Part shown: positions 16,726 to 25,175 of the stretch, in pieces | Layout of the letters: every line of letters begins with the position of its first letter | Position numbering within the stretch: position 1 is the stretch's first letter | From: Gemmatimonadales bacterium | GTDB lineage: Bacteria; Gemmatimonadota; Gemmatimonadetes; Gemmatimonadales; GWC2-71-9 | Assembly: GCA_041390145.1 (NCBI GenBank) | Contig: JAWKQM010000002.1 | Span: 248,001-312,000, forward strand | Direction: 5' to 3' | Length of the DNA: 64,000 nucleotides | Notes under the pieces: model-generated | The model's database searches: none | What the model saw: only the letters and a program-made list of their open reading frames with translations | What the model was told of the DNA's origin: nothing | Position numbers and translations under genes: made by a program

Positions 16726-16754
16726 ACGCTACCATCCGACCCGAAATTTGTCAA
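16726..16754 (-). promoter_or_regulatory. Possible sigma-70-type promoter of pilM
   Basis: On the minus strand, a perfect TTGACA (16754-16749) is followed after 17 bases by TAGCGT (16731-16726), a weak -10 match. Transcription would start about 30 bases before the pilM ATG. The -35 is ideal and the -10 poor, so this is only a candidate. Confidence 0.4.
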
Positions 16755-16922
16755 GCTAGTAACTTGCTTGAGGTCATACGGAACAAGCTGTTGCTCGATG
16801 CGAAGTTATGCGCTCCGGCACCGACCCAAGGAGGTGGGGTCAACTGCCCCGCGGACTGCCCTTCCCTCCTGGAGGGCGGCTCCAAATCCCGTTCCGGGAA
16901 GGAGTTGCCCACCGCCCTCTCG

Positions 16923-16938
16923 GGCAACCGATGTGCCA
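16923..16938 (-). promoter_or_regulatory. Sigma-54 (-24/-12) promoter upstream of pilMNOPQ
   Basis: The minus strand reads TGGCAC-ATCGG-TTGCC, which fits the RpoN consensus TGGCAC-N5-TTGCW at every fixed position, including GG and GC at the correct spacing. It is oriented toward pilM and lies about 235 bases before its ATG. That implies a leader of more than 200 bases, or an unrecognised small transcript in between. Confidence 0.7.
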
Positions 16939-17076
16939 AAAGATTCACACCACACTTAACATCTCTGTTATCAATCACTTAACTCATGGCATCTCGACCA
17001 CTAAACCCCCGGCCTCGGGCAGGGTGCAATCGCTTTCGCAAGGAAAGTGGTGGGATGCGGGAGCGGGTTCGGGGCC

Positions 17077-17120
17077 GGGCAGCGGGGCAGCAGGGCAGCA
17101 GGGCAGCAGGGCAGCAGGGC
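17077..17120 (+). repeat. Short tandem repeat, 8-bp unit GGGCAGCA/G
   Basis: Five consecutive units (one GGGCAGCG and four GGGCAGCA) plus a partial sixth are visible. It lies about 140-180 bases upstream of the sigma-54 site at 16923-16938. A purer array of nearly the same unit occurs at 30341-30404. Confidence 0.9.
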
Positions 17121-17128
17121 GAACGTAA

Positions 17129-17159
17129 CGGCCCCCTCTCCCGGAGGGAGAGGGGGCCG
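17129..17159 (-). terminator. Strong hairpin after the 17182-18309 gene
   Basis: A perfect 14-bp stem (CGGCCCCCTCTCCC and its complement) has a GGA loop. It lies 23 bases past the stop of the neighbouring minus-strand gene. It lacks a clear T-run on the minus strand, so terminator function is likely but unproven. A near copy is at 23645-23675. Confidence 0.6.
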
Positions 17160-17181
17160 AGATGGGGCGGACGGCGACGCG

Positions 17182-18309
17182 CTATGACCCGCAGGCCTCT
17201 GCAGGCGGTTGGTTGGCGCCGGCGACCGGCGTCGGGAAGGGGGGCGCACCTGGTATAAGCGAGGGACAGAAGGGCATCCAGTCGAACGGCGGCCCTTTGT
17301 TGATGCTGAAGACCATCAGTTCGATCTCCGACGTCATCACGTCGTTGTTGGTCATCAGCGCCAGCTGGCGCTCGGCCTTGTCCACCTGACCCTGAATCAT
17401 GGCGCGCTGGGAGGCCGGCATCGCGGCAATCTGCCGTTTCAGCTTCTCCATGTCGGCCTGGGCCTTTGCCATCTTCTGCTGCTGCTTCGGGTCGAGTTGT
17501 GACCCGGCCATGAGCCCTGAAATTCCCATCATCCGGCGGCGGGGCTCGTACAACGGTCCGACCTTGGCGTAGTCCCACTGATTGAGCTCGATCTTCATGG
17601 GCACTGACTGACCGTCCTTCTCCATGGTGCCGGCCACCCGAAGCTGGAGTTGGACAAATTCCACCGTGTCGATCCAGACACTGACCTTGTTCACCACGAA
17701 AGTGGCTTCGCCGACCTGCTGGGGCGGGAGATCGGAGAGCCCGTCGGCGACCAGGAGGTAGGCGCGCCGTCCCCCGAAGACCGTGTGCGTGCCCTGCAAC
17801 GAGGCACGCTGGGCAAACTGCGCCGCGTCGAAGTAGGCAGCCGTGGCCTCGGCACGCCCATCGCCTTCCTGGTAGGTGGCCGCGGCATCGAGAAAGGCGG
17901 TGGCTCCGCCCACCATCTCGTCCATCGCGCCGGCAGGCATCATCTGGCCGACTGGGGTACCGATCAGCTTTGCGCTGAGCGGGCCGGCCATGATCCCGAT
18001 GGCCTGGCTCATTCCCGCCGCCATCCCCTGGGGATCCATCCCCGCGGCCTGATTGCGCGGATCGCGCTGCTTCCACTCGCTCATTGGGACGACGCGGAAG
18101 AACTTGGCCATGGTGCCCTCAGGCGCGAATTCCTCGTAGTAGAACGGCGCCTCCATCCCCCCCTGCACCTTCTGGATGATGACGTAATTGTGGACGCCTG
18201 CCATCCGTTCCGCCTGCTTGCTGGCGACCGTGGCGAGGATCTCCTGGGCGTCCTGGATCGGGAGGGGCGAAAGGGCCGTCGCGGCCAGGAGCAGAATGGG
18301 AGAGAGCAT
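17182..18309 (-). CDS. Exported protein of unknown function
   Basis: This protein of about 375 residues begins with a hydrophobic signal-like segment (LSPILLLAATALSPLP), so it is probably exported. The middle part (about 150-260) has alternating strands and a WIDTVEFVQLQLRVAG-type stretch. That recalls the LolA-like or outer-membrane-lipoprotein-sorting folds seen in periplasmic carriers, but I cannot assign a family with confidence. A charged helical stretch rich in Gln and Lys (about 270-325) follows. The longer upstream frame is discarded; the ATG at 18309 has GGAGCAGG before it and begins right at the signal sequence. It lies 10 bases after another exported gene. Confidence 0.7.
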   Translation of the reverse strand: MLSPILLLAATALSPLPIQDAQEILATVASKQAERMAGVHNYVIIQKVQGGMEAPFYYEEFAPEGTMAKFFRVVPMSEWKQRDPRNQAAGMDPQGMAAGMSQAIGIMAGPLSAKLIGTPVGQMMPAGAMDEMVGGATAFLDAAATYQEGDGRAEATAAYFDAAQFAQRASLQGTHTVFGGRRAYLLVADGLSDLPPQQVGEATFVVNKVSVWIDTVEFVQLQLRVAGTMEKDGQSVPMKIELNQWDYAKVGPLYEPRRRMMGISGLMAGSQLDPKQQQKMAKAQADMEKLKRQIAAMPASQRAMIQGQVDKAERQLALMTNNDVMTSEIELMVFSINKGPPFDWMPFCPSLIPGAPPFPTPVAGANQPPAEACGS

Positions 18310-18319
18310 GGCCTGCTCC

Positions 18320-18787
18320 TCAGTCGAAGAACTTGGTATAGAGGTTTCCGAGGCTGACCGTTTCGTTCTTGGTGCCACCAGTACTCGGGTAGATGAACGC
18401 CTTCTCGTTGCCACCATAGGAGATCACGAAGCGGTACTGCCGGACATAGGAACAGCCGAGGTTGGCGTTGACGACCGTGGACCAGCTCTTTCCGGCGTGC
18501 ACGAACTGGTTGGTGCCCCAGAGCTTGCTCCAGGTGCCGTATTGGGGCGAGAGCGCGGGTTTGGCACGCACCTGGGATGTATTGGAAATCTTCAGGTTGC
18601 TCGTGCCGGTGTTCTTGGCGGTAATCGTCAGGTTGCAGCCCGCCGAACCATCCGGCAGCGTGACCGGGTGGACCGCCGTCACGCCGACAAGGGGCTGCTC
18701 ACTGCGCTGTGCGATGGACACACCCATTCCGCCCGCCACCGTCAGCGCCGCCGCCAATCCGACGGCCGCTGCAAGTTCGATTCGCAT
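18320..18787 (-). CDS. Small exported protein of unknown function
   Basis: This 155-residue protein has a signal peptide of about 26 residues, with likely cleavage after S-I-A and Gln27 as first mature residue. The remainder is rich in polar beta-strand residues (NLTITAKNTGTSNLKIS), which suggests an immunoglobulin-like or CARDB-like beta sandwich. Two cysteines (near 51 and 112) could form a disulfide. No catalytic motif is visible. The start is well supported by GGAGACC eight bases upstream. It is followed 10 bases later by the 17182-18309 gene, so the two are probably co-transcribed. Confidence 0.75.
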   Translation of the reverse strand: MRIELAAAVGLAAALTVAGGMGVSIAQRSEQPLVGVTAVHPVTLPDGSAGCNLTITAKNTGTSNLKISNTSQVRAKPALSPQYGTWSKLWGTNQFVHAGKSWSTVVNANLGCSYVRQYRFVISYGGNEKAFIYPSTGGTKNETVSLGNLYTKFFD

Positions 18788-18872
18788 GTTGGTCTCCTGG
18801 ATTGTGCCGACACCGGTTCATGTTCGCACCCCCTGAACGCAGTTTGAGGGTGGAGTCCGCCACCGGGGCGTG

Positions 18873-20189
18873 CTAGTCACCCACCCGCACCAGGTCCACC
18901 CGCCGATTCTGCGCCTTCCCTTCCGGGGTGTCGTTGCTGGCCACCGGCTTGGTCTCCCCAAAGCCCATCGCCTCGAGACGTGCCGCATCGATGTTCATTT
19001 CCGTCACGAGATACGCCATGACCGCCTGGGCGCGCCGCTCGGAGAGGTCCTGGTTGAATTCCGTGGTGCCGTCGCTGTCGGTGTGCCCCTCGATGGCAAT
19101 GCGAAGCTCGGGGTTCCCTTGCAGCATCATGCCGATCTCGAGCAAGGTCGGGGTCGACTCGGGACGGATCCGCGCGCTGTTCGTCGCGAAGAGCACTCCC
19201 TGCGTGCTGACCCGACCCTCTTCGACCAGCCGGTCATAAAGGTCCTTGCCCCCGCCGGCCACCCGCACGGGTCCGATCAGGATAGGATGGTCAGGCGCCG
19301 CTGACCCGACGGCCATGAAGAGGGTGTCGCTGCGGGGAAAGACGGCATTCGGCACGTTGGCCACGCGCCGTTCCCCGAGATAGACCTTCATGTGATCGCC
19401 GTCCGCCATCACCCGGACCGAGGCGATCACATCTCGCGTCGCACCGGCCCCCACGGTGGTCAGCACCTCGGGCCCCGCCCCCCCGACCGGCATGATGCCC
19501 GCGCGCGTCATGGCCACGGCCACCGCGGAGCCCTGGTAGGAGCGTGCGGGTCCCAGAAAGGCCCGACCCGGCATCATCCGGGCGTAGCCGTTGCCGTGCG
19601 TGATGTTCACGCTGTATTCGATCGTGAACTGCTCCGGCAGCGTTTCCGGCAACGGAATGGCGAAGATGCCGGACGACGTGGCCCGCAAGTAGCGCATCCC
19701 CTCGATATCCACGATCTCGAAGTTCCCCTGGCTCAGCACGAACCGGCGGGGAAAGTCACCGACCACGTCGCGGGTGTAATCGTCATAGAAGAGAATCTTG
19801 TCGCCGGGCTGGAAGTCGTAGTTGGCCCAGGCGCCCTCACCTGGCCGGGCAACGCCGCCGGACTGCTCGGCGATGCGCGCCCCTTCCTCCGGGTCGGACA
19901 CGGGCTTCCCCTTCTTGTCGAGCAGTACCTCCCCGTCGTCATCGGTCAGGACCACGTCCTTGCCCGACTTCTCGGCGGAGTTGATGCACTGGAGATTGTC
20001 GAAGGCACACTGCACCGAGCCCCGGACGATCTTGTCCACCTGGCTGTTGGTTTCTGATTCCGCCGCCTGCTTGACCGTCTTCTTCAGGTTCTTGAAAAAC
20101 TGCGCGTCGGCGCGAGCGGGGGAGAATGCGAGCGCGAGGAGGATCAGAGCGATCCCCGCGGCGAGGGGCGGGCGCCGGGTCGAGAGCAT
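18873..20189 (-). CDS. OmpA-family outer-membrane protein with LamG-like domain
   Basis: This 438-residue exported protein has likely signal cleavage after ARADA (residue 29), leaving Gln30 first. Residues about 30-130 are helical and charged. About 140-320 resemble a concanavalin/laminin-G-type beta sandwich (starting ILFYDDYTRDVVGDFP). The C-terminal 100 residues are a clear OmpA peptidoglycan-binding domain with IAIEGHTDSDG, LSERRAQAV and NRRVDLV. Such proteins tether the outer membrane to peptidoglycan. The ATG at 20189 has GGAGACAT just upstream; the longer frame lacks a signal sequence. It lies alone between the kinase and the small exported genes. Confidence 0.88.
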   Translation of the reverse strand: MLSTRRPPLAAGIALILLALAFSPARADAQFFKNLKKTVKQAAESETNSQVDKIVRGSVQCAFDNLQCINSAEKSGKDVVLTDDDGEVLLDKKGKPVSDPEEGARIAEQSGGVARPGEGAWANYDFQPGDKILFYDDYTRDVVGDFPRRFVLSQGNFEIVDIEGMRYLRATSSGIFAIPLPETLPEQFTIEYSVNITHGNGYARMMPGRAFLGPARSYQGSAVAVAMTRAGIMPVGGAGPEVLTTVGAGATRDVIASVRVMADGDHMKVYLGERRVANVPNAVFPRSDTLFMAVGSAAPDHPILIGPVRVAGGGKDLYDRLVEEGRVSTQGVLFATNSARIRPESTPTLLEIGMMLQGNPELRIAIEGHTDSDGTTEFNQDLSERRAQAVMAYLVTEMNIDAARLEAMGFGETKPVASNDTPEGKAQNRRVDLVRVGD

Positions 20190-20311
20190 CGGATGTCTCC
20201 TTGCGTGACGGTAATGCGAAGGGTCCTTCCCTATCCTGAACGGATTGGGAGGACGATTCCCGCCACGGGGATCCGGCCCCGACAGGTTGTGGGAGAGGGA
20301 CCTGCGAGGGC
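20190..20311. other. Gap between the kinase gene and the OmpA-family gene
   Basis: In these 122 bases I see only a weak GC-rich inverted repeat (CGGGG/CCCCG near 20265-20285). It may end the sigma-kinase transcript or belong to the promoter region of the OmpA-family gene. No gene is visible. Confidence 0.4.
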
Positions 20312-22966
20312 CTACGGGTTGGAGCCTGGCGTGCCGGTGAGAAGGGCGAGCGCGTCCCGGCATTCGGCCTGGTGTTCCGCCCGGACCCCCTCGATGCGCG
20401 CGATCCGCTGGACCGCGGAATCGAGCAGGAGGTGCGCGGCGGTGGTGTCACCCTGCAGCAGCCTGGCCCGCCCGACGCGGCAGTCCGCCATGATGGCTGC
20501 CGGATGTCCCGTAGGCACCTTGCCCCTCAGGATGTCGGCTGCCCCCGATGCCACCCGCTCGGCCGCCACCCCGTTGCCACCCTGGAGCAGGATTTCCGCC
20601 CGGGTCAGCATCGGGAAGGCGACGACATAAGACCCGGGCGGCATGACGCGCCGGTAGATCCGCTCTGCCTCCCGGGCCAGCGAGTCGGCCTCCCGGTAAC
20701 GTCCCTGTTCGGCGACGGCCACCGCGAGGTTCTGGTACCCAACAGCGACCAGGGAGTTGTCCGGACCATACTTGCCGAGCTTGACCTCGAGGAGCTCCCG
20801 GTAGATCCCCTCGGACTCGGCATGCCGCCCCGCGTTGGTCATCAATACGCCGAGGTTGTTCCGCACTGCCATCGTGAAGTTGTGGTCCGCTCCCAGGCGC
20901 TGGTCAAAGATTGCGACCGCCCGCTCCATCATCTCGACGGCCGGCGTGATCTGACCGCGCGTGCCAAGCGCCTGCCCCAGCGTGTGCGCGGCCATGGCGG
21001 TGCCGACCGCATCGGGGCCGTCTTGCCGCTCGAAGATGGCCAGCGCCTCACGCGCCGCCGCTTCGGCCTCCTCCAGTCGATTGACGGCGCGGTAGTCGTC
21101 GGAGAGTCGCCGCAGCGCCTCCCCCATCTGCGCGCTGTTGGTGGACCGGAGCAGGGCCACGCCCTCTTCCGCCAGCGCGATGGCGGCCACTGGGTCTCGA
21201 TTGCGCTCCAGCATCGCGAGGGCAAGGAGGGCCTTGCTCTCTCGCTCGGCATCGACCGGCGTCCGCCCGCGCTCCACCCTCAGGCGCCGCACCAGCAGCT
21301 GCCTGGAGGAGTCGTACTGGGTCTTGCCGCCGAGCAGGTAGGCCAGCTCCCCGAGATCGTCCGAAAATTCAGCCGAGACCGTATCACCGATGGCGAGCCG
21401 GAGCGCGACGGCGTCGCCGATGGCCGACGTGGCCGAGGCGGTCTGGTCCAGTTTCGAGAAGACGGCACCGATGGCGGAGAGCAGGTCGGCCTGCAGTTCC
21501 GGTTCCGCCGCGAATTCGTCTCGTACCCTGGCTTCGCCGATCTGGAGCGCCTCCACGACGGTGATGCTGCGCCCCCGTTCCGGATCCGCCGGAGACAGCG
21601 GATCGGCGCTCTCGAAGAGATCCACGAGGAAGGCCTGGGTTTCCTGCGCCCGGCGCGAGGCGGTGGTCGCGATGTCCCGCTCCCGTTCCAGCCGGCGGTT
21701 GTGGCGGATAAGCATGCCGACGAACAACAGGGCAGCGAACAGGGTCATTGCGACGCCGGGCAGGAAGGTCGGGTGCCGGCCGATGAACTTGCGCGCCCGG
21801 TACGCGACCGACTCGGGGTGCGCCACGATCGGAAGCCCCTGCAGATGCCGACGGATATCGGTCGCGAGGTCGCTCGCCGACGTATAGCGCTCGTCGGGCC
21901 CGAGGCGAAGCGCCGTGCTGACGATGATGTCGAGGTCGCCCCGCAGCTCCCGGGCGAGGCGCGCGGGGGTGGTGCCCCGGTGGGCCGCGCGGGACTCCGG
22001 GACCGGCGTCTTCATCACGGCGAGCTCGGCGGTGCGGCTCGGCCGGATGGGCGGGTCCCACGAGTTGGAACTGCGTGGCTCGGGGCGGACCCCGGTGAGC
22101 AGTTCCCGCAGCAACAAGCCCAGCTGGTACACATCGGTGGCGGTGGTGATCCGCCCACCCTCCAGCTGCTCCGGGCTCGCGTAGGTAGGGGTCAGCGGCC
22201 GCCCGCCGACATCCGTCTCGCCGCCATCCGTCTCGAGCAGCTTGGCGATGCCAAAGTCCAGCAGCTTCACCCGGCCATCCGCGCCGACCAGAATGTTCGA
22301 GGGCTTGATGTCCCGGTGCACCACGAGCTGGCGGTGGGCCGACTGCACGGCGTCCGCGACTTCCAGGAAGAGCCGGAGTCGCGCCCGAACGCCCAGCCGA
22401 TGCTCATCGGCCCAGGCGGTGATGCGCGTTCCTTCCACCAGTTCCATCACCAGGTACGGCCTGCCATCAGCGGTGGAGCCGCCGTCGAGGAGCCGCGCGA
22501 TGTTCGGATGGGAGAGCGAGGAGAGAATCTGCCGCTCGACGAGGAACCGACGAACCAGGTCGTCGGTGTCGAGTCCTCGCCGGAGGACCTTGAGGGCCAC
22601 ACGCTGCTGGTAGGTGCCGTCTGATCGCTCGGCCTCGTACACGGTGGCCATCCCGCCCCGGCCGAGGTGCCGAATGATCCGATAGCGATCGACTTCCGTG
22701 CCCGGTGCCAGTGCGCCGGCGTCATCCGCGGCGTCTCCGGCCGCGAACGCCCCGAGCACCACGGGGTCCGAGGGAGATGTCACGCGGCCGGAATCGGACT
22801 CCAGGCGCTCGAGGAGTCGTAGGACCAGGTCACGCAGCGCCTCGTCGCCCTGTGCGGCACGGCGGACGAACGCGACACGCTCCGAGGCCGGGCGATCCAG
22901 CGCCTCCGCCAGCAACCGGTCGACGTCGTCCCAGCGCTCCCAGAGCAGCGGGCTATCGGCCGTCAT
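20312..22966 (-). CDS. Membrane Ser/Thr protein kinase with C-terminal TPR repeats
   Basis: This 884-residue Hanks-type kinase has a glycine loop GRGGMATVY at 102-110, the ATP lysine in VALKV (Lys126), catalytic HRDIKPSN at 217-224 and DFG at 237-239. A membrane helix lies at about 400-420. About 450 residues of tetratricopeptide-like helical repeats follow outside the kinase domain. Kinases of this design are common in Acidobacteria, Planctomycetes and Gemmatimonadota, usually next to an ECF sigma factor. Here the gene overlaps the end of an ECF sigma gene by 14 bases, so the two likely form one signalling unit. The substrate is not visible. Confidence 0.93.
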   Translation of the reverse strand: MTADSPLLWERWDDVDRLLAEALDRPASERVAFVRRAAQGDEALRDLVLRLLERLESDSGRVTSPSDPVVLGAFAAGDAADDAGALAPGTEVDRYRIIRHLGRGGMATVYEAERSDGTYQQRVALKVLRRGLDTDDLVRRFLVERQILSSLSHPNIARLLDGGSTADGRPYLVMELVEGTRITAWADEHRLGVRARLRLFLEVADAVQSAHRQLVVHRDIKPSNILVGADGRVKLLDFGIAKLLETDGGETDVGGRPLTPTYASPEQLEGGRITTATDVYQLGLLLRELLTGVRPEPRSSNSWDPPIRPSRTAELAVMKTPVPESRAAHRGTTPARLARELRGDLDIIVSTALRLGPDERYTSASDLATDIRRHLQGLPIVAHPESVAYRARKFIGRHPTFLPGVAMTLFAALLFVGMLIRHNRRLERERDIATTASRRAQETQAFLVDLFESADPLSPADPERGRSITVVEALQIGEARVRDEFAAEPELQADLLSAIGAVFSKLDQTASATSAIGDAVALRLAIGDTVSAEFSDDLGELAYLLGGKTQYDSSRQLLVRRLRVERGRTPVDAERESKALLALAMLERNRDPVAAIALAEEGVALLRSTNSAQMGEALRRLSDDYRAVNRLEEAEAAAREALAIFERQDGPDAVGTAMAAHTLGQALGTRGQITPAVEMMERAVAIFDQRLGADHNFTMAVRNNLGVLMTNAGRHAESEGIYRELLEVKLGKYGPDNSLVAVGYQNLAVAVAEQGRYREADSLAREAERIYRRVMPPGSYVVAFPMLTRAEILLQGGNGVAAERVASGAADILRGKVPTGHPAAIMADCRVGRARLLQGDTTAAHLLLDSAVQRIARIEGVRAEHQAECRDALALLTGTPGSNP

Positions 22967-23525
22967 CTCCCGCCAGCGATTCGAGCAGGTAGGCCTTGGC
23001 GCGCGTCCATTCCCGCTCCACTGTCCGGGTTGAGGTGTCCAGCACGACCGCCACTTCGTCCATGGTCAGCCCCCCGAAGAACCGGAGCTCCACCACGCGT
23101 GCCATCCGGGGATTGTGCTTTGCGAGCCGCTCAAGGGCCTCGTCCACACCGAGCACGTCCTCGAAACCCTGGTCGGCGCCAACCGTGCCTTCGACGAGCT
23201 CGACACGGATCGCTCCGCCCCCGCGTCGCTGGGCCTGGGTGCGCCGGGCGTGATCCACGAGGATGTGACGCATCGCCTTCGAGGCGAAGGCATAGAAGTG
23301 TGCGCGGCTCTGCCATGCGCCGCCCTCACTGCCAACCAGACGGAGAAAGACCTCGTGAACCAGCGCGGTCGTGGCGAGGTCACCGCCACCGCCCGCCATC
23401 AGGCGCCGGTGCGCAATGGCCCGCAAGTCATCGTAGGCGAGCGCCACGAGCTTCGGAAACGCCTCTGCGTCGCCTTCACTCCACTGGCCGAGGAGGTTCG
23501 TGATCGTCTGCGGGTCGGTCGTCAT
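22953..23525 (-). CDS. ECF-type RNA polymerase sigma factor
   Basis: This 190-residue sigma factor has region 2 at about 10-90 (with the AYDDLRAIAHRRL and TTALVHEVFLRL segments) and region 4 at about 125-185 with a helix-turn-helix (MDEVAVVLDTSTRTVEREW). The pattern matches the Acidobacteria-type ECF group that accompanies TPR kinases. The N-terminal half is followed by HILVDHARRTQAQRRGG, which is typical of that group. It leads a two-gene operon with the kinase and lacks an adjacent anti-sigma factor. The kinase may control it. Confidence 0.92.
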   Translation of the reverse strand: MTTDPQTITNLLGQWSEGDAEAFPKLVALAYDDLRAIAHRRLMAGGGGDLATTALVHEVFLRLVGSEGGAWQSRAHFYAFASKAMRHILVDHARRTQAQRRGGGAIRVELVEGTVGADQGFEDVLGVDEALERLAKHNPRMARVVELRFFGGLTMDEVAVVLDTSTRTVEREWTRAKAYLLESLAGDDGR

Positions 23526-23719
23526 ACTCGCAACCTACGCCGCGCCAGCACCTCGGCAAGGCAGCCGCTCTGTGTCCTTGAACGGGATTTGTGATGGGGT
23601 TCCGCCATGGCGGCGGGGCCGGTAGGCCGGGAGGCAGGTAACAACGACCCCCGCTCCCGGAGGGAGTGGGGGTCGGGGGTGAGGCGGCTCGCAGAACGCA
23701 GCGAGACTGCGGGACGTGC
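23526..23719. other. Gap between the ECF sigma gene and the DUF4382-type gene
   Basis: These 194 bases hold the hairpin at 23645-23675, which probably ends the DUF4382-type gene. They should also hold the promoter of the sigma-kinase pair, but I could not pick out its elements. Confidence 0.45.
23645..23675 (-). terminator. Hairpin after the DUF4382-type gene
   Basis: A 14-bp stem with one G-T pair and a GGA loop (CGACCCCCGCTCCC arm) lies 45 bases past the stop codon. It is nearly the same as the hairpin at 17129-17159. No U-tract is obvious on the minus strand. Confidence 0.55.
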
Positions 23720-24538
23720 CTACGGAACGAGCGTGAAGTCCACTCCGGTCACCGCCTGAGCATTCCCCACCATCACGCTGTCGATGGTCTCGGTCTGGAA
23801 CCCCGTCGCGCTGGCCGAAACGGTGTACATCCCCGGTGCCAGGAAGCGGATGACATACGCACCGGTCAGCGTATCGGCCGCCGCCGTGGCAACGGTGTCG
23901 GCCCCCTGGATTGCAAAGAGGCCGGCTCGGCTCGTGTCAGGCAGGACCGTGCCCGCAATCGAGCCCGCGATATTCATGACGGTCGCGTGGAGGACCGGCT
24001 TGAAGGACGCAGACTTCGGTCCGCCCGGAGGACCCTGGAAGACGAAGCTCCGGGAGACGTCGAAATCGACCAGCAGAATGGTCTCACCTGGCACGACCCG
24101 CACATTCCCCAGATTCACTTTCAGCCCGGAAGTCGAGCCGCTCGGCACCTTCATGAGGGCGGAGTTGCTGCCACTGGTGAAGGTTACAGGGTCCTTCAGG
24201 GTGACCCGCGCCGAATCCACGATCAGGCGAAGCTGGTTGTAGTTGCCGACCGGAATCTCGGCCGAGCCGAGGTAGGCCGTCACGCCATGCTGAAGATCAA
24301 GCAGATCGTAGGAAGCAGTGTCGCTGCTGATGACGTGGGATCCGTCGTCTCCAATCACCGACACACCCGATACCCAGATCATGGCGCTTTCGACCTCTTC
24401 GCCGGGGGCGTCTGCCAGGCGGAGGGTGAGGGTACCCATTTCCGCAGTCGAGGTGCCGCTGTCGCTGCAGGCGCCGAGCGCCAGGGAAAGGCCAACCAGG
24501 AGAAACGTCAAGCTGTTGAGGCGCATAGAATTACCCAT
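23720..24538 (-). CDS. DUF4382-type lipoprotein with carboxypeptidase-regulatory-like domain
   Basis: This 272-residue lipoprotein has a lipobox ending LALGAC around residue 24. Residues about 33-170 resemble the DUF4382 beta-sandwich (GTLTLRLADAPGEEVESAMIWVSGVSV and a later RLIVDSARV segment). The C-terminal 75 residues (from GSIAGTVLP) look like a carboxypeptidase-regulatory or SusC-N-terminal-type Ig fold. It is probably anchored at the outer membrane or in the periplasm; its molecular role is unknown. The start may instead be the ATG at 24526, which begins directly before the hydrophobic segment. It is monocistronic as far as visible. Confidence 0.8.
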   Translation of the reverse strand: MGNSMRLNSLTFLLVGLSLALGACSDSGTSTAEMGTLTLRLADAPGEEVESAMIWVSGVSVIGDDGSHVISSDTASYDLLDLQHGVTAYLGSAEIPVGNYNQLRLIVDSARVTLKDPVTFTSGSNSALMKVPSGSTSGLKVNLGNVRVVPGETILLVDFDVSRSFVFQGPPGGPKSASFKPVLHATVMNIAGSIAGTVLPDTSRAGLFAIQGADTVATAAADTLTGAYVIRFLAPGMYTVSASATGFQTETIDSVMVGNAQAVTGVDFTLVP

Positions 24539-24704
24539 CTCAGAGAGAGTGCCGAGGTCAATGCCCCGAATCTGGACTGCCGGGGCAAACCTGACCCATC
24601 AAGTATACCTCCAATCATGAGGCAAGGCTGTGCGGAGGCGCACAAGCTCCGCAAATCGGCAAGCAGGTTGGCGCATGGGAAACGCTGCCCGATTTCCCCT
24701 TGAT
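24539..24704. other. Gap between the DUF4382-type gene and the minor-pilin genes
   Basis: These 166 bases hold two small inverted repeats: TGCCCCG/CGGGGCA near 24561-24586 and GCGGAG/CTCCGC near 24640-24660. On the minus strand there is also a TATACT that could be the -10 of the DUF4382-type gene. I see no gene here. Confidence 0.4.
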
Positions 24705-25175
24705 TCAGTCGTACAATTGCACCCACCCGCGAGATTGAAGTTGCTCAAACCTGGGCACCGTCGAGCCCGTCGGTGTGACGATCCTCCCGAGCAGTCCCAG
24801 CCGCCGTCTCGCCAGCACCTCCCCTGCCCCATCCAGCCGTTCCCCGGTGGACTGCAGCAGCACGACGGAGCCAGTGAGCCGGGTCATTGTCGTTGCAAAC
24901 CTGGTCCGATCGCCGACGATCCCTGGGCCTGACTGCGGAGCCCGGAGGGGGGCACTTCCAAACCCGCCAGCCACCGACGCCGCGGCGGCGAGTCCCGATT
25001 CCGCGGCCTCGAATGCTTTGGCCGCGAACCCCACGTCCATCGCGCTCCGAAATTCGCGGCGGGCGATGCCGAAGGCACTGAGCGAGAGGAAGCCCAGCAC
25101 CGCGAGGACCACGACTACCAGCAGGAGCCCGAAGCCGCGCTCATCGACTTGGCCCACGCTCGCCCCCGTCCTCAT
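24705..25175 (-). CDS. PilX-like minor pseudopilin-operon protein
   Basis: This 156-residue protein has an N-terminal hydrophobic segment after a short charged leader (GFGLLLVVVVLAVLGFLSL) and an AARREF/AESGLAAAA helical part typical of PilX-like proteins. The usual Glu5 of the prepilin motif is not evident (GFGLL), as is common in PilX/GspK-type tips. The start codon overlaps the upstream pseudopilin stop in TGATG; the longer upstream frame lies inside that gene. It is the last of three overlapping minor-pilin genes and probably contributes to the pilus tip or priming complex. Confidence 0.72.
   Translation of the reverse strand: MRTGASVGQVDERGFGLLLVVVVLAVLGFLSLSAFGIARREFRSAMDVGFAAKAFEAAESGLAAAASVAGGFGSAPLRAPQSGPGIVGDRTRFATTMTRLTGSVVLLQSTGERLDGAGEVLARRRLGLLGRIVTPTGSTVPRFEQLQSRGWVQLYD

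Larger units (their letters stand above)
16689..17181. other. Long intergenic region upstream of pilM
   Basis: No convincing gene lies in these 493 bases. They hold two candidate promoters for pilM, a structured stretch with short hairpins (16823-16841, 16864-16876, 16887-16899), an AT-richer block at about 16940-16985, an 8-bp tandem repeat and a 14-bp stem hairpin at 17129-17159. A 75-codon minus-strand frame (16751-16978) has no recognisable motif or ribosome-binding site, and I do not call it a gene. Confidence 0.6.

Noticed and set aside
16755..16922. Known riboswitch (for example c-di-GMP class I) in the pilM leader
   Set aside because: Short hairpins are visible, but I could not match the conserved core of any riboswitch I know.
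16751..16978. A 75-codon minus-strand frame between pilM and the exported genes
   Set aside because: No motif, no ribosome-binding site, and it overlaps both candidate pilM promoters. It remains only a weak possibility if the sigma-54 site makes a small mRNA.
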